Part shown: in pieces, positions 23,031-35,372 of the stretch
Position numbering within the stretch: the stretch's first letter is position 1
Layout of the letters: each line of letters begins with the position of its first letter
Assembly: GCF_030272615.1 (NCBI RefSeq)
Contig: NC_081415.1
Location: 626,755,740-626,819,739 of the forward strand
Origin: Cryptomeria japonica
Taxonomy: Eukaryota; Streptophyta; Pinopsida; Cupressales; Cupressaceae
DNA length: 64,000 bases
Direction of reading: 5' to 3'
Made by a program: the position numbers and the translations under genes
The notes under the pieces: generated by a model
What the model saw: the letters and a program-made list of their open reading frames with translations, nothing else
Database searches by the model: none
Told to the model about the DNA's origin: nothing

Positions 23031-24410
23031 TCCCTTGAAGGGAAAACTGTTCACAATATAGAAAATACTCCTTGGTGTATTGCTTGTGATGGACCACATT
23101 ATCCTCATCAGTGTGCAGTGGCTCAAGCTCTTGAGGAATCTATGAGACCAGAAGCAGAGCCTGACATTAATATGTTTGAAACCATCATAGAAAGTGATGA
23201 GGAATCTGTGCAAAGTGAATACAGTGATGTGCTGGATAGTGAAAAGATAGTGCAAGGACAGTTATCCTTAGGTTGGCATCCTACATTGAATGTGGTGACA
23301 ATTGAAGATGAAGAGGTTCATCTTAGGAGGCCTAGTGAGGAAGAAGTTATAAATCTCACTAAGGCTACAATTGCCAAAGCAAAACATAACTATAATCTAA
23401 GAAGCACTAAGAGAAACACTGATCAGGGTGAGCTGAGTTCTATGTTTGTAAAGGAAGTTAAAAAAAGGGGGGCATCAAGTAGTGCTACTACTGTTCCTAA
23501 AGTCAGTCAAGAGAAAGGAGAACAAGTTAAATATGTACATAAAGGCAAAGATAATAAAAATGTTGGTGATGTACAACGAGCAGAGACAGTGAGAAAGGCA
23601 AGTCAATTCAAAACAGAAAAAGTTAGGGTTAATACTGAAAAATGCATTAATTCTACATTTGATATGGCCCAAGCTTTAACTCAAATGAAAGTCACTGTTC
23701 CATTCATAGAATTGCTAAAGATTAAAGAACATAAGGATACAGCTTTGTCTTTATTCTCTATTATATCTGATAGTGACACAGTATTACCCACTGATTTAGC
23801 TAAAGTTGGAAAGGATCAAGAGTTCCGAACCCCAGAGGTTTATGTTGGAACCACTATCACTCAGGAGCCTTCTCAGGTAGATCCCTTCTATGTTACCTTG
23901 TTAGTCAACAACCGGTTGATTAAAAAATGCATGATAGATTCAGGAGCTACTGCTAATGTAATGCCCTATGGTGTTATGAAAGAATTAGGGTTATCAGTAA
24001 CCACTGTGTATGGGAAATGCTATGCCATGGATAACAGAGAAGTACCTGTGATAGGTACAATGAAAGATGTAGAAATAAAAATAGCAGCATTTCTTGAAAA
24101 CACTTACAAAATGGATGTTATTGTTACTGACACTAAACCCCACTATGGTATGTTACTTTCCAGATAGTGGGCAGCAGCAGTAGGGGGAAATGTCCAACTG
24201 GACTTATCTTATGCTACCATTTCTATTAGTGGTAATCAGGTCAAATTATACAGAGAGCCACGAGCTCCTAGGGTAATTGAAAATGTAGACCCTAGTATGC
24301 TTAATTGTATGATTGATGTAGATTTAGATAATTTTAGACTTCAACCAATTTCACCTCAATTGAAGAATACTGACCCTATTGTGATTGAGCTACAAGCACA
24401 TCAGTATGGG

Positions 24411-24800
24411 TTGTGGCAAATGTATTTTGATGGAGCTTGCTCTAAAGAAGGATCTAGAGCAGGGGTTCTTTTTGTGTCCCCATGAGGTATAACTTTAAAG
24501 TACTCATTTTTATTGGCATTCTAGTGCACAAATAATACTGCAGAGTATGAAGCCCTATTACTAGGACTTGAGGTTGCAAAAAGGCATGGAATCCAACTGT
24601 TGAAAGTAATGGGGGATTCAGAATTGGTTGTTTCTCAAGTGAGATCTAAATATGCATCCAAGAATGATAGATTAAAGTAGTATAAGCATGTTGTTTGGGA
24701 TGTTATTGAGCATTTTGATGCATTTTCTATTAATTGGATAGAGCGAGCAAAAAATATCCTGACAAATTTCCTAGCTAATGTTGCTTTGAAAAATGATGAT
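24411..24800 (+). other. Archaeal-type RNase H domain located upstream of RT
   Basis: Blocks typical of this RNase H family are visible in order: MYFDGACSKEGSRAGV (first Asp), CTNNTAEYEALLLGLE (Glu), VMGDSELVVSQV (second Asp), then ILTNFLANVAL, where the last acidic residue is Asn (family pattern N..AD.LA). The domain is in phase with protease before it and RT after it. Three TAG or TGA codons interrupt it. It is comparable block by block with 54680-55060, which has all four acidic residues. Confidence 0.8.
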
Positions 24801-26819
24801 GCAACACTAACCGGTATTTCCACTATGGAAATAAAATCTAGGCCTACTATTCCTGATAATGTGTACAATTGGCAAGTTTTTGCTGATGATGAAGACATTC
24901 TTAGGTTTATCCAATGTGTTGATGATTATGATGGACAAAAGATTGATTGTAATGCATTGGTGGAAGTGGTAGACAACAGAGAGACAGTGTTTGGAAATGA
25001 TGTGGTCCAGTTGGAAACCAATGAAATACCTAAAGGGCTGGTGGAGCTAGAGAGCATGTTTAGTTATAATGATAGTTATTTAGATCAACAGTCTACCACC
25101 AAGTTCAAAGAGTTAGAGGAGGTAAACCTGGGGACAGAATCATCCCCTAAGTTGGTATATATTGGAAAGAAACTACCCCCTCATGTCAGGACTAACCTTG
25201 TTAATTTATTGAAAAGGTATAAGCATGTCTTTTCTTGGTCTTATGAAGACCTAAAGTCGTATAGACAAGATCTTTTTCAACATGAAGTTCCTTTACTTCC
25301 AGATGCTAAGCCTTTTAGACAGAAACAGAGGCCTATCAATCCCTTGTTAGAAACTAAGATGCAACAAGAGTTGACTAAATTGAGAGAAGGGGGGATTATC
25401 AAACCAATAAGGCATTCTTCATGGGTCTCCAATTTGGTCCCAATGAGGAAGAAGAATGGAGATATCAAATTGTGTGTAGATTTTAGGAATCTAAATGTTG
25501 CTTCTTTGAAAGATAACTACTCATCCCCAAATATGGAAGCCATGCTACAGAGAGTGACAGGATGTGATGTTTTATCTATGATGGATGGTTTCTTAGGATA
25601 TAATCAAGTGTTGGTAAAGGAGTCTGAACAGTTTAAGATAGCTTTCACTACTCCATGGGGAACTTATGTATATGTGAGAATGCCATTTGGATTAAAAAAT
25701 GCAGGAGCTACATTTCAAAGAGCTATGGATGTTGCCTTCAAAGAATTCATAAACATCATCATGGTGGTTTATCAAGATGATCTAACTTGTTTCTCTAAAA
25801 GGGGTGATGATCATTGTGGACATCTAGAGAAGGTGTTCAATAAAGCCTTGGAATTTGGTGTATCATTGAATCCCAAGAAATGTCATTTTGGGGTCACTGA
25901 AGGAACGTTACTGGGACACATAGTCTCTAAGGAGGGGGTAAGAATAGACCCTGAGAGAATTGAAGCAATCAATAGAGTGTCTGAACCTAAAAATGTGAAA
26001 GGTATCCAATCCTTTTTAGGTAAAGTAAATTTTGTCAGGAGATTCATTGCAAACTTCGTAGAGATAGTGAAGCCTATCGTCAAATTGCTTAAGAAGGATA
26101 CAAAATTTCATTGGGATCAAGAAGCTTCAAAAGCTTTTGCTGAGATTAAGAAGGTAATCGAGGAGGCACCAGTGTTGAAATCTCTTGATTATAGTAAGTC
26201 TTTTTCTCTATTTTCTTTTGCTTCATATCATACGGTGGCTGCAGTATTACTACAAAAGGACAATGAAGGATATTAACATCCCATAGCCTTCTATAGTAAG
26301 TCTTTGCAGATGGCAGAACTAAAATATTAAACCATGGAGAAACAAGCTTATGCCCTAGTTAAAGCTGTTAAGGCTTTTAGGCCATATTTAGTGAATGCAA
26401 ATATCATTGCCTATGTCCCACATGTTGCAGTTAAAGATATTTTGTCTCAGTCTGAGGTTACTGGGAAGAGATGCAGATGGATTAATAGAATTCAAGAATT
26501 CAACTTGGAGATAAAGATCACCAAATTGGTGAGAGGTTTAGGTTTGGCTAAGCTCATGACTGATTCGAATCTCATGAATGTAGAAATACACAATGTTGAG
26601 GTTAGAGATGCTTTGGTCACTAGTATTGAGAGGCAACCCTGGTATACAGAGATAATCCATGTTATGAGAGGTGATACCCTCCCAGAAGAAATGACATACA
26701 ATCAGAAAAGAACTCTAAAACTCAAGTCCCAAAAATATGTGCTCATTCAGGGTGATCTTTTCTAGAGAAAAAGAGATGGAGTGTTACTAATGTGTTTGGA
26801 TGAATTTCAAGCTAAATAG

Positions 26820-27896
26820 GTGTTGACTGAAATGGATGATGGAGTATGTGGAGGTCACTATTCTGCTAAGACTATTGCTAGTAAGATAATTCGAGCTGGG
26901 TATTATTGGCCCACCTTATTTAAAGATACCCATGCATATGTTTGGAGATGTGACCCATGTCAGAGATTCTCATCCAAGCTCAAGTATGAAGGAGCCTTAC
27001 CCCTAAATTCAGTCTCTGTAGAAGCTCCTTTTGTCCAGTGGGGCATTGATTTTATTAGAAATATTGTTGAGAAGTCAAGGAGAGGTCATGGATGGATCAT
27101 AGTGGCCACTGATTATTTCACCAAATGGATAGAAGCCATCCCTATAAGAAGAGCTACTAGTAAAGTTGTCATTGATTTCCTGATGGATAATATTGTAACT
27201 AGATTTGGAACACCTGCAAAATTGGTGATGGATAATGCCATGTGTTTCAGATCAGAAGAATTTGTAGGCTTTTGTACTAGTCATGGTATACTCATGTCAT
27301 ACTCTTCACCTTATCATCCTCAGGGGAATGGACAAGCAAAATCTAGCAATAAAAGCCTGTTGAATATCATCAAGAAAATCCTAGAAGAGAATAAAAGATC
27401 TTGGGATTAAAAGTTGAAGTTAGCTCTGTGGGCAGATAGAATAATAGTTAAGAAATCCATTGGAATGTCACCTTTTGAATTAGTCTATGGCGCCCAGGCT
27501 AGGTTGCCAGTAAATAACCTTCTTCCAGCGTATAAGTTTTTGCAAGATGAGGACATGGAGGTATCTAAACCAATGGAAAATAGAATGATCCAAATTGTAG
27601 AAATGGAGGAGCTTAGGACTTCTGCCCATAAGAAAAATCAGAAGATCCAGTTGCAGTCAAAGTATCTTTTTGATAAAAGGACATCACTAAGGATGTTTCA
27701 AATTGATGACATGGTTCTTCAGTGGAATGCAAAAGGACAGGATAAGGGAAAGCATAAGAAATTTGAATCACTATGGATTGGCCCTTTTGTGGTTTGTGAC
27801 TTAAATGGGAAGGATTCATATTTCTTGAAGAATATGGATGATGAAATGCAGGAATTTCCAGTGCATGGACAATTCTTGAAGCATTATTTCTCTTAA
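26820..27896 (+). pseudogene. Integrase of the long-LTR gypsy element
   Basis: A zinc-binding N-terminal region is visible with GGHYSAKT and CDPCQR; the first His of the usual HHCC pattern is not evident. The catalytic core has Asp in WGIDFI and Asp in VMDNAMCF. The third acidic residue is replaced: the block reads NGQAKSSNK where the family has NGQAE. One TAG lies at 27408. The C-terminal part (LWIGPFVV...HGQFLKHYFS) ends at the TAA 27894-27896. There is no chromodomain. The enzyme would be inactive because of the Glu-to-Lys change. Confidence 0.85.
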
Positions 27897-28041
27897 TGTT
27901 CATGCACGGTAGGTCCTTTGTTTGTACATATTTTGTTCATTTCCTGCTTTTTTATCTTGGTCTGTGTTTTGATCTATTCCTCCAGAGTTTCTGAGTTTTC
28001 TTGTGTTGACCTTGCGATCAACCATCCCCAGTCAGAGCCGT

Positions 28042-31000
28042 TGTTATCACTGATTAAAAATGGGCTTCTCTTTTCCCATGATTGGCTATGGTTTGTTCAA
28101 ATCTTGAATAGGAAGCAGTTTCAAATGCTTTAGCTTTGTTCTAGACCTCAGAGGTTTAAGGGTTTTTTTTTTTAGATCCTCTTGTGTTTGTTTTAAACCT
28201 CTGATTTCTAATCTTTCATTACTTTATTCACTTAAGTAATGGGTCATGGGGTCGTAGGAAGTGTCCCCCCTTGTTGTTTGCCTAAGTGGTCATGTTAATT
28301 AATCAAAAAATTTATGCCTCATATGTTTTTCTCCTAAAGTTGTCGGGCCCAGTAACTAGTGCGCATCTCACGGATGGATCCACGGCTCGCGTTATTTCGC
28401 TAGGTGAAGTTGTGCATAGTTTAAAACCAGCGAAGTTGCAAAAACCACATGGCATGCCACATAGACGGTCCAGCTGGTTGTTGACAGCGAGTGAAATGGC
28501 GGCATGTGGCACAAGTCACAACAGTCAGCGGGTCATGATTAAAGGCTAAAAGGCGGGCCCCAGAGGTGAGTCAGGTCGCAGATGGAGATGACCTGGCAGG
28601 TACAGCTGTCAATAACTTACTGGGGCACTGTTTTTTTTTCTCAGCCAATGCAAAAGTGATGAGTCAGCTCTGAAGGTGATTGGGCGCCAGGTTTTCACAG
28701 TGAGTCAGCGGGCCCACCCCTCCTGAGAGCCTTTTCAGAATATTAAAAGCCGATCAACTTAAGAGATGATCCGACGGCCCGTGCTATTTCGCAAGGGTAA
28801 GATGATCATTCTTTATACCCCACGAAATAGCGAGAGTGCACGAGAGTCGTCCACGTGTTATGATGGCAGCTATGGAGGATACAGCTATTAAGAGTTTGTT
28901 GGGGCCCCGTGGTTTTCTCTCGGCAAATGAAAAAGTGACAAGTCAGCTCCGAAAGTGACTGGACGCCAGGTGTTCATAGTGAGTCAGCGGGCCCACCCCT
29001 CCCGAGAGCCTTTTTAGATGATTAAAAGCCGATCAACTTAAGAGATGATCTGACGGCCCGCGCTATTTCGCAAGGGTAAGATGCTCGTTCTTTATACCAC
29101 ACGAAATAGTGAGAGTGCACGAGAGTCATCTACGTGTCTGGTGACACGTGGTCTAAGAAGAAAGTTGTGGGCCCACCAAGGTGGAACCCATAGTATAAAA
29201 GAAAGACACGTAGCCAGTATCAAGTGGAATGCAAAGGAAATTTCAAGGCCACTGGTTGGGTGCCACGTGGTATCATATAGCCAATAGAGAAGCGGGACCC
29301 CATGCGGAGCCAAAATTGTTAGTTAATCTAACGCTTGATCAAGTTTCTTTTGATCGGACGGTCGACGCTATTTCACAGGACTAAGCTGCCCAATAGTTAT
29401 GCTTCGCAATCCCAATCCCCTATCCATATAGGAAATGAGCAAGCAGCAGCTTAGTAACTCCTACAGTTAGGTAATCTAGGGGAAATTGCATACACTTATG
29501 ATGAAGTGGAGGAAGGAATGCGAGAAGAACCCATTGCTGCAGAAATGGATATCACTACCATTGAACTCAAAGGCCAAGAGTGGGATCCTGAGATAAAATA
29601 GGCAAGTAGTGCCTTTTTAGCTGATAACAATTTTGTCACATCAAAAGCATTTATGCAGTTTATATGGAAACAACACATAGATAAATATAATGCTAGATGT
29701 GAAACGAGAAAGGCTAAGCAGCCCAATAAAGATCCAACCCTGGTGGAAGAGGAAATAAAGCAAGAGATGATGGAATAATTCAAAACCATCACCCCTGAGT
29801 AGGGAAGAGATATGGTAGCACAAGCTGGAGTGCTTATCTTACCCGAATGGGATATAGCGAACGCCTTAGTACTAGATGCAGTGAGAAAAGAGACTAAACC
29901 CATGGAGGGGATTACTTTCAATAAGGACAATGCTGCACTCGTCATGTGGTCTCTCAAGAGAAATGAGAGTAAGAAAAGAAAAGACACCCCAGGGTCAAGT
30001 TACCTTGGTGGAATGATGTTGAAGAGAGTGCAGAGTACAGGGGTAGTGGAGGCTGCTAGCACTGTGTTAGAGACTGCAAAATTTAGTGTTGTAGTAGCAG
30101 AGAATGAAGCCAAAGAGAAAGAGGCCCTCCAAGCTAAGTAGGAAACAGTTTTGAAGGCCTATAACAATGCCAAGGAGGGGGTAAGAGGTAAGGATAGCAT
30201 CATTGCCAAGCTGCAGAGCCAGTTGACTGGACAATACCATCAAGGTGAGTCTTCAACACTAATGATTTCCTCTTCTCTTGCAAGACCTCCACCTACCAGC
30301 CCTATCATTGAGTTTCCACCATCACCAGCACCCTCTAGCTCTCAAATGGTTGAAATTACTCCTCAAGAACTGGAAAACTTGAAACAGGCTCAGGCCTTAT
30401 ATGCAAAGAAGTATGAGGAGAGAGTAAGAGCTACAATTTCCAATTTTGCAGATACAATAAATGCCTCATTGCTCTACAACAATGTAGGTAAAATTATGGA
30501 TATATGGAATGAGCTCAGGAGAGACAAGGCCGTTTTGACACCTATTTTTGATAAATGGAGGCCTAGGGAGCAAGATTTAGAGTTTATGTGTGTATCCTAT
30601 GATGAGGCAAGGGCCAATCCCATCATCAAATCCACTTCTGATGTCGCTAAAGTCTTAGTACAATTAGCAGCAGAGGTGGATAATGTGGATAGGAAGGTTA
30701 ATTTGTGCAAGGAGTACACTTATCAAGTTTTTGAGTTGCTCCCGGGAGTTTTTGCTAGCCCGGATCAATTAAAGGACAAACAAATGTGGCTTAAGGAGAT
30801 AGAAGCTAAATTGTCAGCAAGAGTTAAAGGAATTATTGATCTTGATGATGCTTCTTTCTTTGTTGTGACAATACAAGAGATAGAGAAAACTAAGTCACAT
30901 TATGGTTTTCTCAATTCAGAAGTCAACAAAATGAGAAATTCTTGGAAAAGGTTGACTAAGACTAAAGATAAAGTGATTAATTTCTCATGGCCGATAGAAG

Positions 31001-32072
31001 AGGTGTATGGTGAGTGGACAACTAAATATGCCACCCATGATCCGAAATAGTTGGAGAGCACCCCTGAAAAGGTAGAAGAGGTTGCAACTGAACATCTTGT
31101 TGAAGGAACTGCAGAGGCTGAAAAGAGCTTGTAACTGTTTTTGGGAAAATCTTGTAACCTCTTTATTTTGAAAGAAATGATTGTAACAAACTCTCCTCGA
31201 GAAGTCTGAAGCTTTGTGCATCCATGTTGTTATAAATGGTTACCAGGACTAGAGGAAAGGGGATCGCAAAGAATTTTAAGAAAACGTTGTAGAAATTTAT
31301 CTGAGCTTTTCTAAGTCTAATGGAGAATACTCAAAATTTCTTGTAATATTTCTTGAGCCAAATATCAATATACAGACCATCGGTTTTGAGTAAAGCTTTG
31401 TGTTGTCTTCAAGTCTGTTTACAAATTTTTTAACTACTTTCATTCTGAATAATCCAGGGTTGTTCTGTTTGAATGGAATTGCAAAGCAATTTTAGTAGAA
31501 GTGTTCGTTAGCTTTTCTCTTTAAGAGGGAAATTAAAGATGTGGGGATCTCTTATACCAGTAAACTCTTTGGAAGAGATTTTGAATTTTGATGATCATAG
31601 TTTAATTTGGAATGCATAAATTCTTGTAGGTGTCAGGGATATACAAGGATTAATAGGAAGCAAGCCAACGGGAAACATAAAGATATTTTGTTTGAGGAGT
31701 CTTATTTGAGTTTAGATGACTCTGTGACCTTGGATAAGGCACTGGTATTAATTGAAGTTGTTTATTGCATGTTTTGTTGATCGAAATGTTGAATTTAAGT
31801 ACAATTTCCATTCTTTATTTTCAGTTGATTTCAAGGTGAATAGATCCACGGGTTTTCTAGACTGGCTTGCTGTGGGTTTATGTTTGAAAGTGTGAATTCA
31901 ATTCACAAAGGTATACCCACCTGGGCTTTGAGTAAGTCCGAAGTGTAGAAGGTTCAATCTAACCTTGTCATATGTTGTCTTGAGAATTTCCTTATCTTTA
32001 ATGTCTCTTCTGCACCGAGTTTAACCTTATTATTCTAAGGATGTTAAAGGAAATCAGATTTTGAAGACAACA
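28042..32072 (+). repeat. 3' LTR of the long-LTR gypsy element, rearranged
   Basis: It starts TGTTATCACTG and ends GAAGACAACA. Compared with the 5' LTR it has two structural changes. A block of roughly 270 bases in the promoter region is duplicated in tandem (about 28590-28860 and 28860-29130). About 2.3 kb is deleted at a junction at 29407/29408, where GCTTCGCA (5' LTR position 15888) meets ATCCCAATCCCC (position about 18185). These account for its length of 4.0 kb versus 6.05 kb. No clear polypurine tract precedes it; I see only CAGTCAGAGCCGT. Confidence 0.9.
29408..31135 (+). pseudogene. LTR-encoded protein, C-terminal half (copy 3)
   Basis: It corresponds to the second half of the ORF at 16272-19913, left after the 2.3-kb deletion that removed its start and N-terminal part. 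The frame is broken by TAG near 29453, 29598, 29800, 30138 and 31048 and by TAA at about 29776. The coiled-coil and C-terminal regions are retained. No start codon or promoter is adjacent, except those of the LTR remnant itself. Confidence 0.8.
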
Positions 32073-32077
32073 GGGCC

Positions 32078-32766
32078 TACCCAGTTAAAGGCTACAGACT
32101 TGTCAAAGATGTGACTAATCAACAATTGTTTGATCTATCTAATAGCACAGACTGGTCGGTTAGATCCTTGATAGCTCATTCTTAATGCACTCTTGCATTA
32201 CTTCAGTCTTCTATACATTCATATTCTTTTCAACTCCTCAACCACTTTAAACCCTAGTCACAACATAAACCCTTACAACAACAACCTAAAACCCTAGACG
32301 TGATGTCCTTTTAAAAGAGTCTGATTTCATGTTGGTCCAATAGGATTACATTTCAATTTCCTAGGTTCAATGAATCTAGACATACTCAGTAACATGACAC
32401 AAGAAGCACCGCCAGTTGGTGGATTGGTAACTCATCACAAAATGCCGATTGGTAACTCAACACAGAGTATTACCGGTTCGTACAAAATACTAGTTGCCGA
32501 TTTGACAAAAATGAAGACTGGTAAGAATGTGTTATGCCACTTTGCTCCCTCATACCACTTGAGATCTACGAACCGCTTGGGGTCGACATGTCGCTTTAGA
32601 CCGGGAAACACATTCTGCAAAATCACCAATAGTCTAAAGGCTAGAATACAACATACTAGTTGGAACAGATACCAGTTGAGCTCTAGCTCATACATATAAA
32701 GGGGATCTTAATGAAAGTGTGTGTCCATGAATGACAATCACAATATAAACATCAAAAATGCCAACA
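32078..32766 (-). repeat. Copia-like 5' LTR, fragment 3 (5' end of the LTR)
   Basis: It continues from fragment 2 after removal of the 14800-32072 insertion and one GGGCC. On the minus strand it begins TGTTGGCATTTTTGATG at 32766, the usual copia TGTTGG start. The three pieces total about 1.1 kb. Confidence 0.8.
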
Positions 32767-34044
32767 GTAATTTGCCTGGATCAATATTTTCAAGATTTAG
32801 AAGCGTAAGCTATGCTCTCTAAGGACGAATGGTTGTCTTTGCAACAAGATTTCGATCTGTTTCATCTCGGTGCGGCCTGAGTTTTGGTCTGTGAAACCAG
32901 TAATTTTTGGTTCTCCTATTCCACAGGCAGAATTTCCCTTGTTAGTCGCCATAAAATTTTCACTTTATTTTTCCCCGGTCTAAGTTTTCGGCGGGCCCGG
33001 TTGTTTTCGCTTTTATCCAACAGTGCGGGGCACGAAGGACACTTGGCATCATGACGTTGCTCCCTTGATTCATTTTTGGCATCTAGTTTTTAAAGCAGCG
33101 CAATGGTGACAAATGGAAATGCATGCTGACTATTTTCAGCAAGCCCACCTGTTAGCGCAGTATGTGAGCGGTTTCTCACATTTGTGTCTTTTTCAGTAGC
33201 CCATCCACGGTTAGCCAAATCTTTTCAATTCATGGTAGTATGCAGAGTGTTGCAGGTGAAAAATGGAATTTCAGGGTCTGTTTTGTTGGGTGTGACCTCC
33301 ATAGTGACACAGCATGTTTTTTCTATTCAAGGGGGTGATACCATTTTGGCATTTTGGGGGAGTTGTTTTCAGGAGCGGGAGCTCTTTAAATGCTATTTTT
33401 TCCCTTTTGCAAGGGGGTTCAGAACTTTGAAAAGAAAGACAATTAAGTTTGCTAAGTAGGAGTCTTTATTTCTAGCCATTTAAAATTATCATGGTTCTAC
33501 TTGAGGAAGGTTATTCAAATTGTGCCTGCGGCCTTTATGATGCCTCTTTCAGTATGCTTTTGATTGTATTTTATGTGCCGTTGCATTAAAAATCCAGTAA
33601 CTTTGGGAATATATCCATCTAAGATTTTGCTGATTGAACTATGTCTCGTACTTGTTATCTGGTAAATGCATGATGACTATTTCCTTATGTTGCAGATAAA
33701 TTTGATTGTAACTTCTGATTATGTTCTTGATCTAGACTTGTAGATTGTTGAATGAGCTTATAGAAGTTGTATGTTTCTTGATTTCTATATGTTCATTGTC
33801 TTTTAATGATCTGGCGTATCGCCTCAGTAGTTTAGTTCTATTACTTTAAGGGTGTTTGTTTTCTTTCCCTTTTCTCAAAACCCAAGGAAGAGCTGACTTC
33901 TCAATCCCAGAGGTCATTCAGTGTAACCTACACAAATTGGTCCTCAGCATTGAATTTCCCATAAGGCTGTTTGTTTTCGAAGCAAAATTTAGAGTCAACA
34001 AGTACATTGGTGTTGTTTGTCTGAGACTGGTTCTTATCAGTTAG
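32767..34044. other. Unassigned T-rich sequence
   Basis: This is the only stretch over a kilobase that I cannot assign to a retroelement. It is T-rich on the plus strand and resembles plant intron or intergenic DNA. ORFs here (such as 33184-33459, 91 codons) show no recognisable domain. It is flanked on the left by the copia LTR and on the right by a gag fragment, so it may be the oldest sequence in the window. Confidence 0.35.
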
Positions 34045-35372
34045 TCCTTGTAAAGATATTGTTGGCTGAGCTATGTTCACAATACGTGCATCAACAACTC
34101 TGTCGTTTGTGATGTTTTTTTTTATCTTTCATTATTTGTGCTGGTGGTTGGTCTGATATCCTTTTAGTGTTTCAATATCCCTTGTTCTAATAGGCCTTTC
34201 TCACATTTGATGCCTTTTTCTGTTATGTCTTTCAAATTATTCAGGCATTGCATTTGTAATGGATATTTAATCAGAGGCATAAGATTTTCATTAAAGATGT
34301 TTCCTTGTTCTACTTTAGGGATGTGACTTAGACATCTACGATATAGGCCTCTCCATCTTTGTAAGAATGTGGTGAAAGCCTCACCTTATTTTTTTTTCGT
34401 TGCACATAAATTCACTAATGTGATTGGATTATCTATGTTGAAGCCAAAGTTGGATATCAATAACTCAGCTAATTCTCCTCATGAAGTAATTTTTGGCGGA
34501 AGGTGTGAAAACCACTCTAATGATGTCCCTCCCAGGCTCTTTTAAAATAATCTCATCAAGTATGTATCATTATGAGCTACTTCAATGCATGTCATGAAGA
34601 ATTCTCTTATATGATCTCGAGGATCTCCTTTCCCTCTATATTTGTCAAATTTTGGCGTTTTGAAATATGGGGGAAAAGGTGCCATGTATATTTTTCTGTC
34701 AAAGGTATAAGGACAAAGATCTTCCATGGTATAGATATTTTTATCATTCCCCGCTTGTATATTGGCCATTTTATTTTGAAGGTTCTCCATTTGTTGAGTC
34801 AGAAGTTTTTTTTGGGTTATTGGTGTGTTGACCTGATGAATGTTCCCTACAAAAGGAATAGTATTTGAGTACCTTTGAGCTTGTTGAAATGTAGACAGAC
34901 TAGGGAACTATGTCCCATAAGTCCCAGTAGGCGGTGTGAAGTATACAAATTGTGGAGTAGCATTTGGTTGAGCCAAGCTCGTTGTCCCTGGATTCATATT
35001 CTAATTATTGTAGGTGGAACCAACTGAGACTGCTAGTTGAGTTATATTTGCCAAGGTAGTGGTGTGAGATATTGGAGCTTGCAGTGTCATATTTGTTGTT
35101 GTCCATATTGTAAGATTGGCACTTGGTGATGTCACTGTCGACTGTATTGAGGTTGTAGCCATATTTTCATTTTGAGATATACCTTGCATTGTTGTAGCAA
35201 TTGTTCCTTGTGTCTGCATTGTAATGGGTATTTGAGGTATATTCTAGTTTAATATCACACCTTGTGGCAGTATTGTTGAAATATCTACCCTTGGCAGTAG
35301 CTTGGACCCATTTTGTACTAAGAGAGTGAGATATCTATCTCTATCACTATTAATGAGAGCGTTAAGAATCAT
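34045..35372 (-). pseudogene. Tat-type gag fragment
   Basis: The minus strand reads a Gag similar to that at 49161, in the same block order: MEDLCPYTFDRKIYMAPFPP, then PKFDKYRGKGDPRDHIREFF, then AHNDTYLMRLF, then SLGGTSLEWFSHLPP, then FNIDNPITLVNLCATKKK, then ITEKGIKCEKGLLEQGI. Several stop codons interrupt it. The N-terminal end is cut at 35372 by the LTR that follows. Nothing downstream of Gag survives on the left side. Confidence 0.8.

Larger units (their letters stand above)
23031..27896 (+). pseudogene. Pol: protease, archaeal-type RNase H, RT, RNase H, integrase
   Basis: One frame is kept for about 1,600 codons with scattered nonsense codons (24165, 24483, 24528, 24678, 26274, 26328, 26763, 26817, 27408). 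The order is: aspartic protease with MIDSGATANVMP (about 23930); an archaeal-type RNase H (about 24411-24800); RT (about 25290-26000) with LSMMDGFLGYNQV, MPFGLKNAGATFQR and the active-site box YQDD; the gypsy RNase H (about 26190-26500) whose first catalytic Asp is missing (FSLFSFAS); and integrase from about 26820. The second RNase H points to the Tat group, but its place ahead of RT differs from the RT-RNaseH-aRNaseH order of the element at 49161. Confidence 0.85.
14800..32072 (+). mobile_element. Gypsy element with 6-kb protein-coding LTRs, 17.3 kb
   Basis: The boundaries are firm: TGTCATCACTG at 14800, GAAGACAACA at 32072, and the perfect 5-bp duplication GGGCC at 14795-14799 and 32073-32077. 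The 5' LTR is 14800-20852 and the 3' LTR is 28042-32072. The internal part (20853-28041) carries a primer-binding site, gag and pol. The LTRs differ by about 10 bases in a 160-base stretch compared by eye, so this is the older of the two insertions in the copia LTR. Two oddities stand out: each LTR contains a long ORF, and an archaeal-type RNase H precedes the RT. Confidence 0.92.
3599..32766 (-). mobile_element. Minus-strand non-autonomous copia-like LTR element, split by two nested insertions
   Basis: On the minus strand the order is: 5' LTR beginning TGTTGGCATT at 32766 and ending ...ATTCATCA at 6753; a copia-type primer-binding site; a coiled-coil/zinc-knuckle ORF; then an unrelated ORF. 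The 5' LTR totals about 1.1 kb once the insertions at 6921-14545 and 14800-32072, with their duplicated 5-mers, are removed. The element's left part is cut at 3598 by another insertion, so the 3' LTR lies outside the window. No protease, integrase or reverse transcriptase is visible between 3.6 and 6.7 kb, although pol could have stood further left. Confidence 0.75.

Noticed and set aside
33184-33459. 91-codon ORF in the unexplained stretch
   Set aside because: No domain, no neighbour and no start context stands out. It is too short to support alone.
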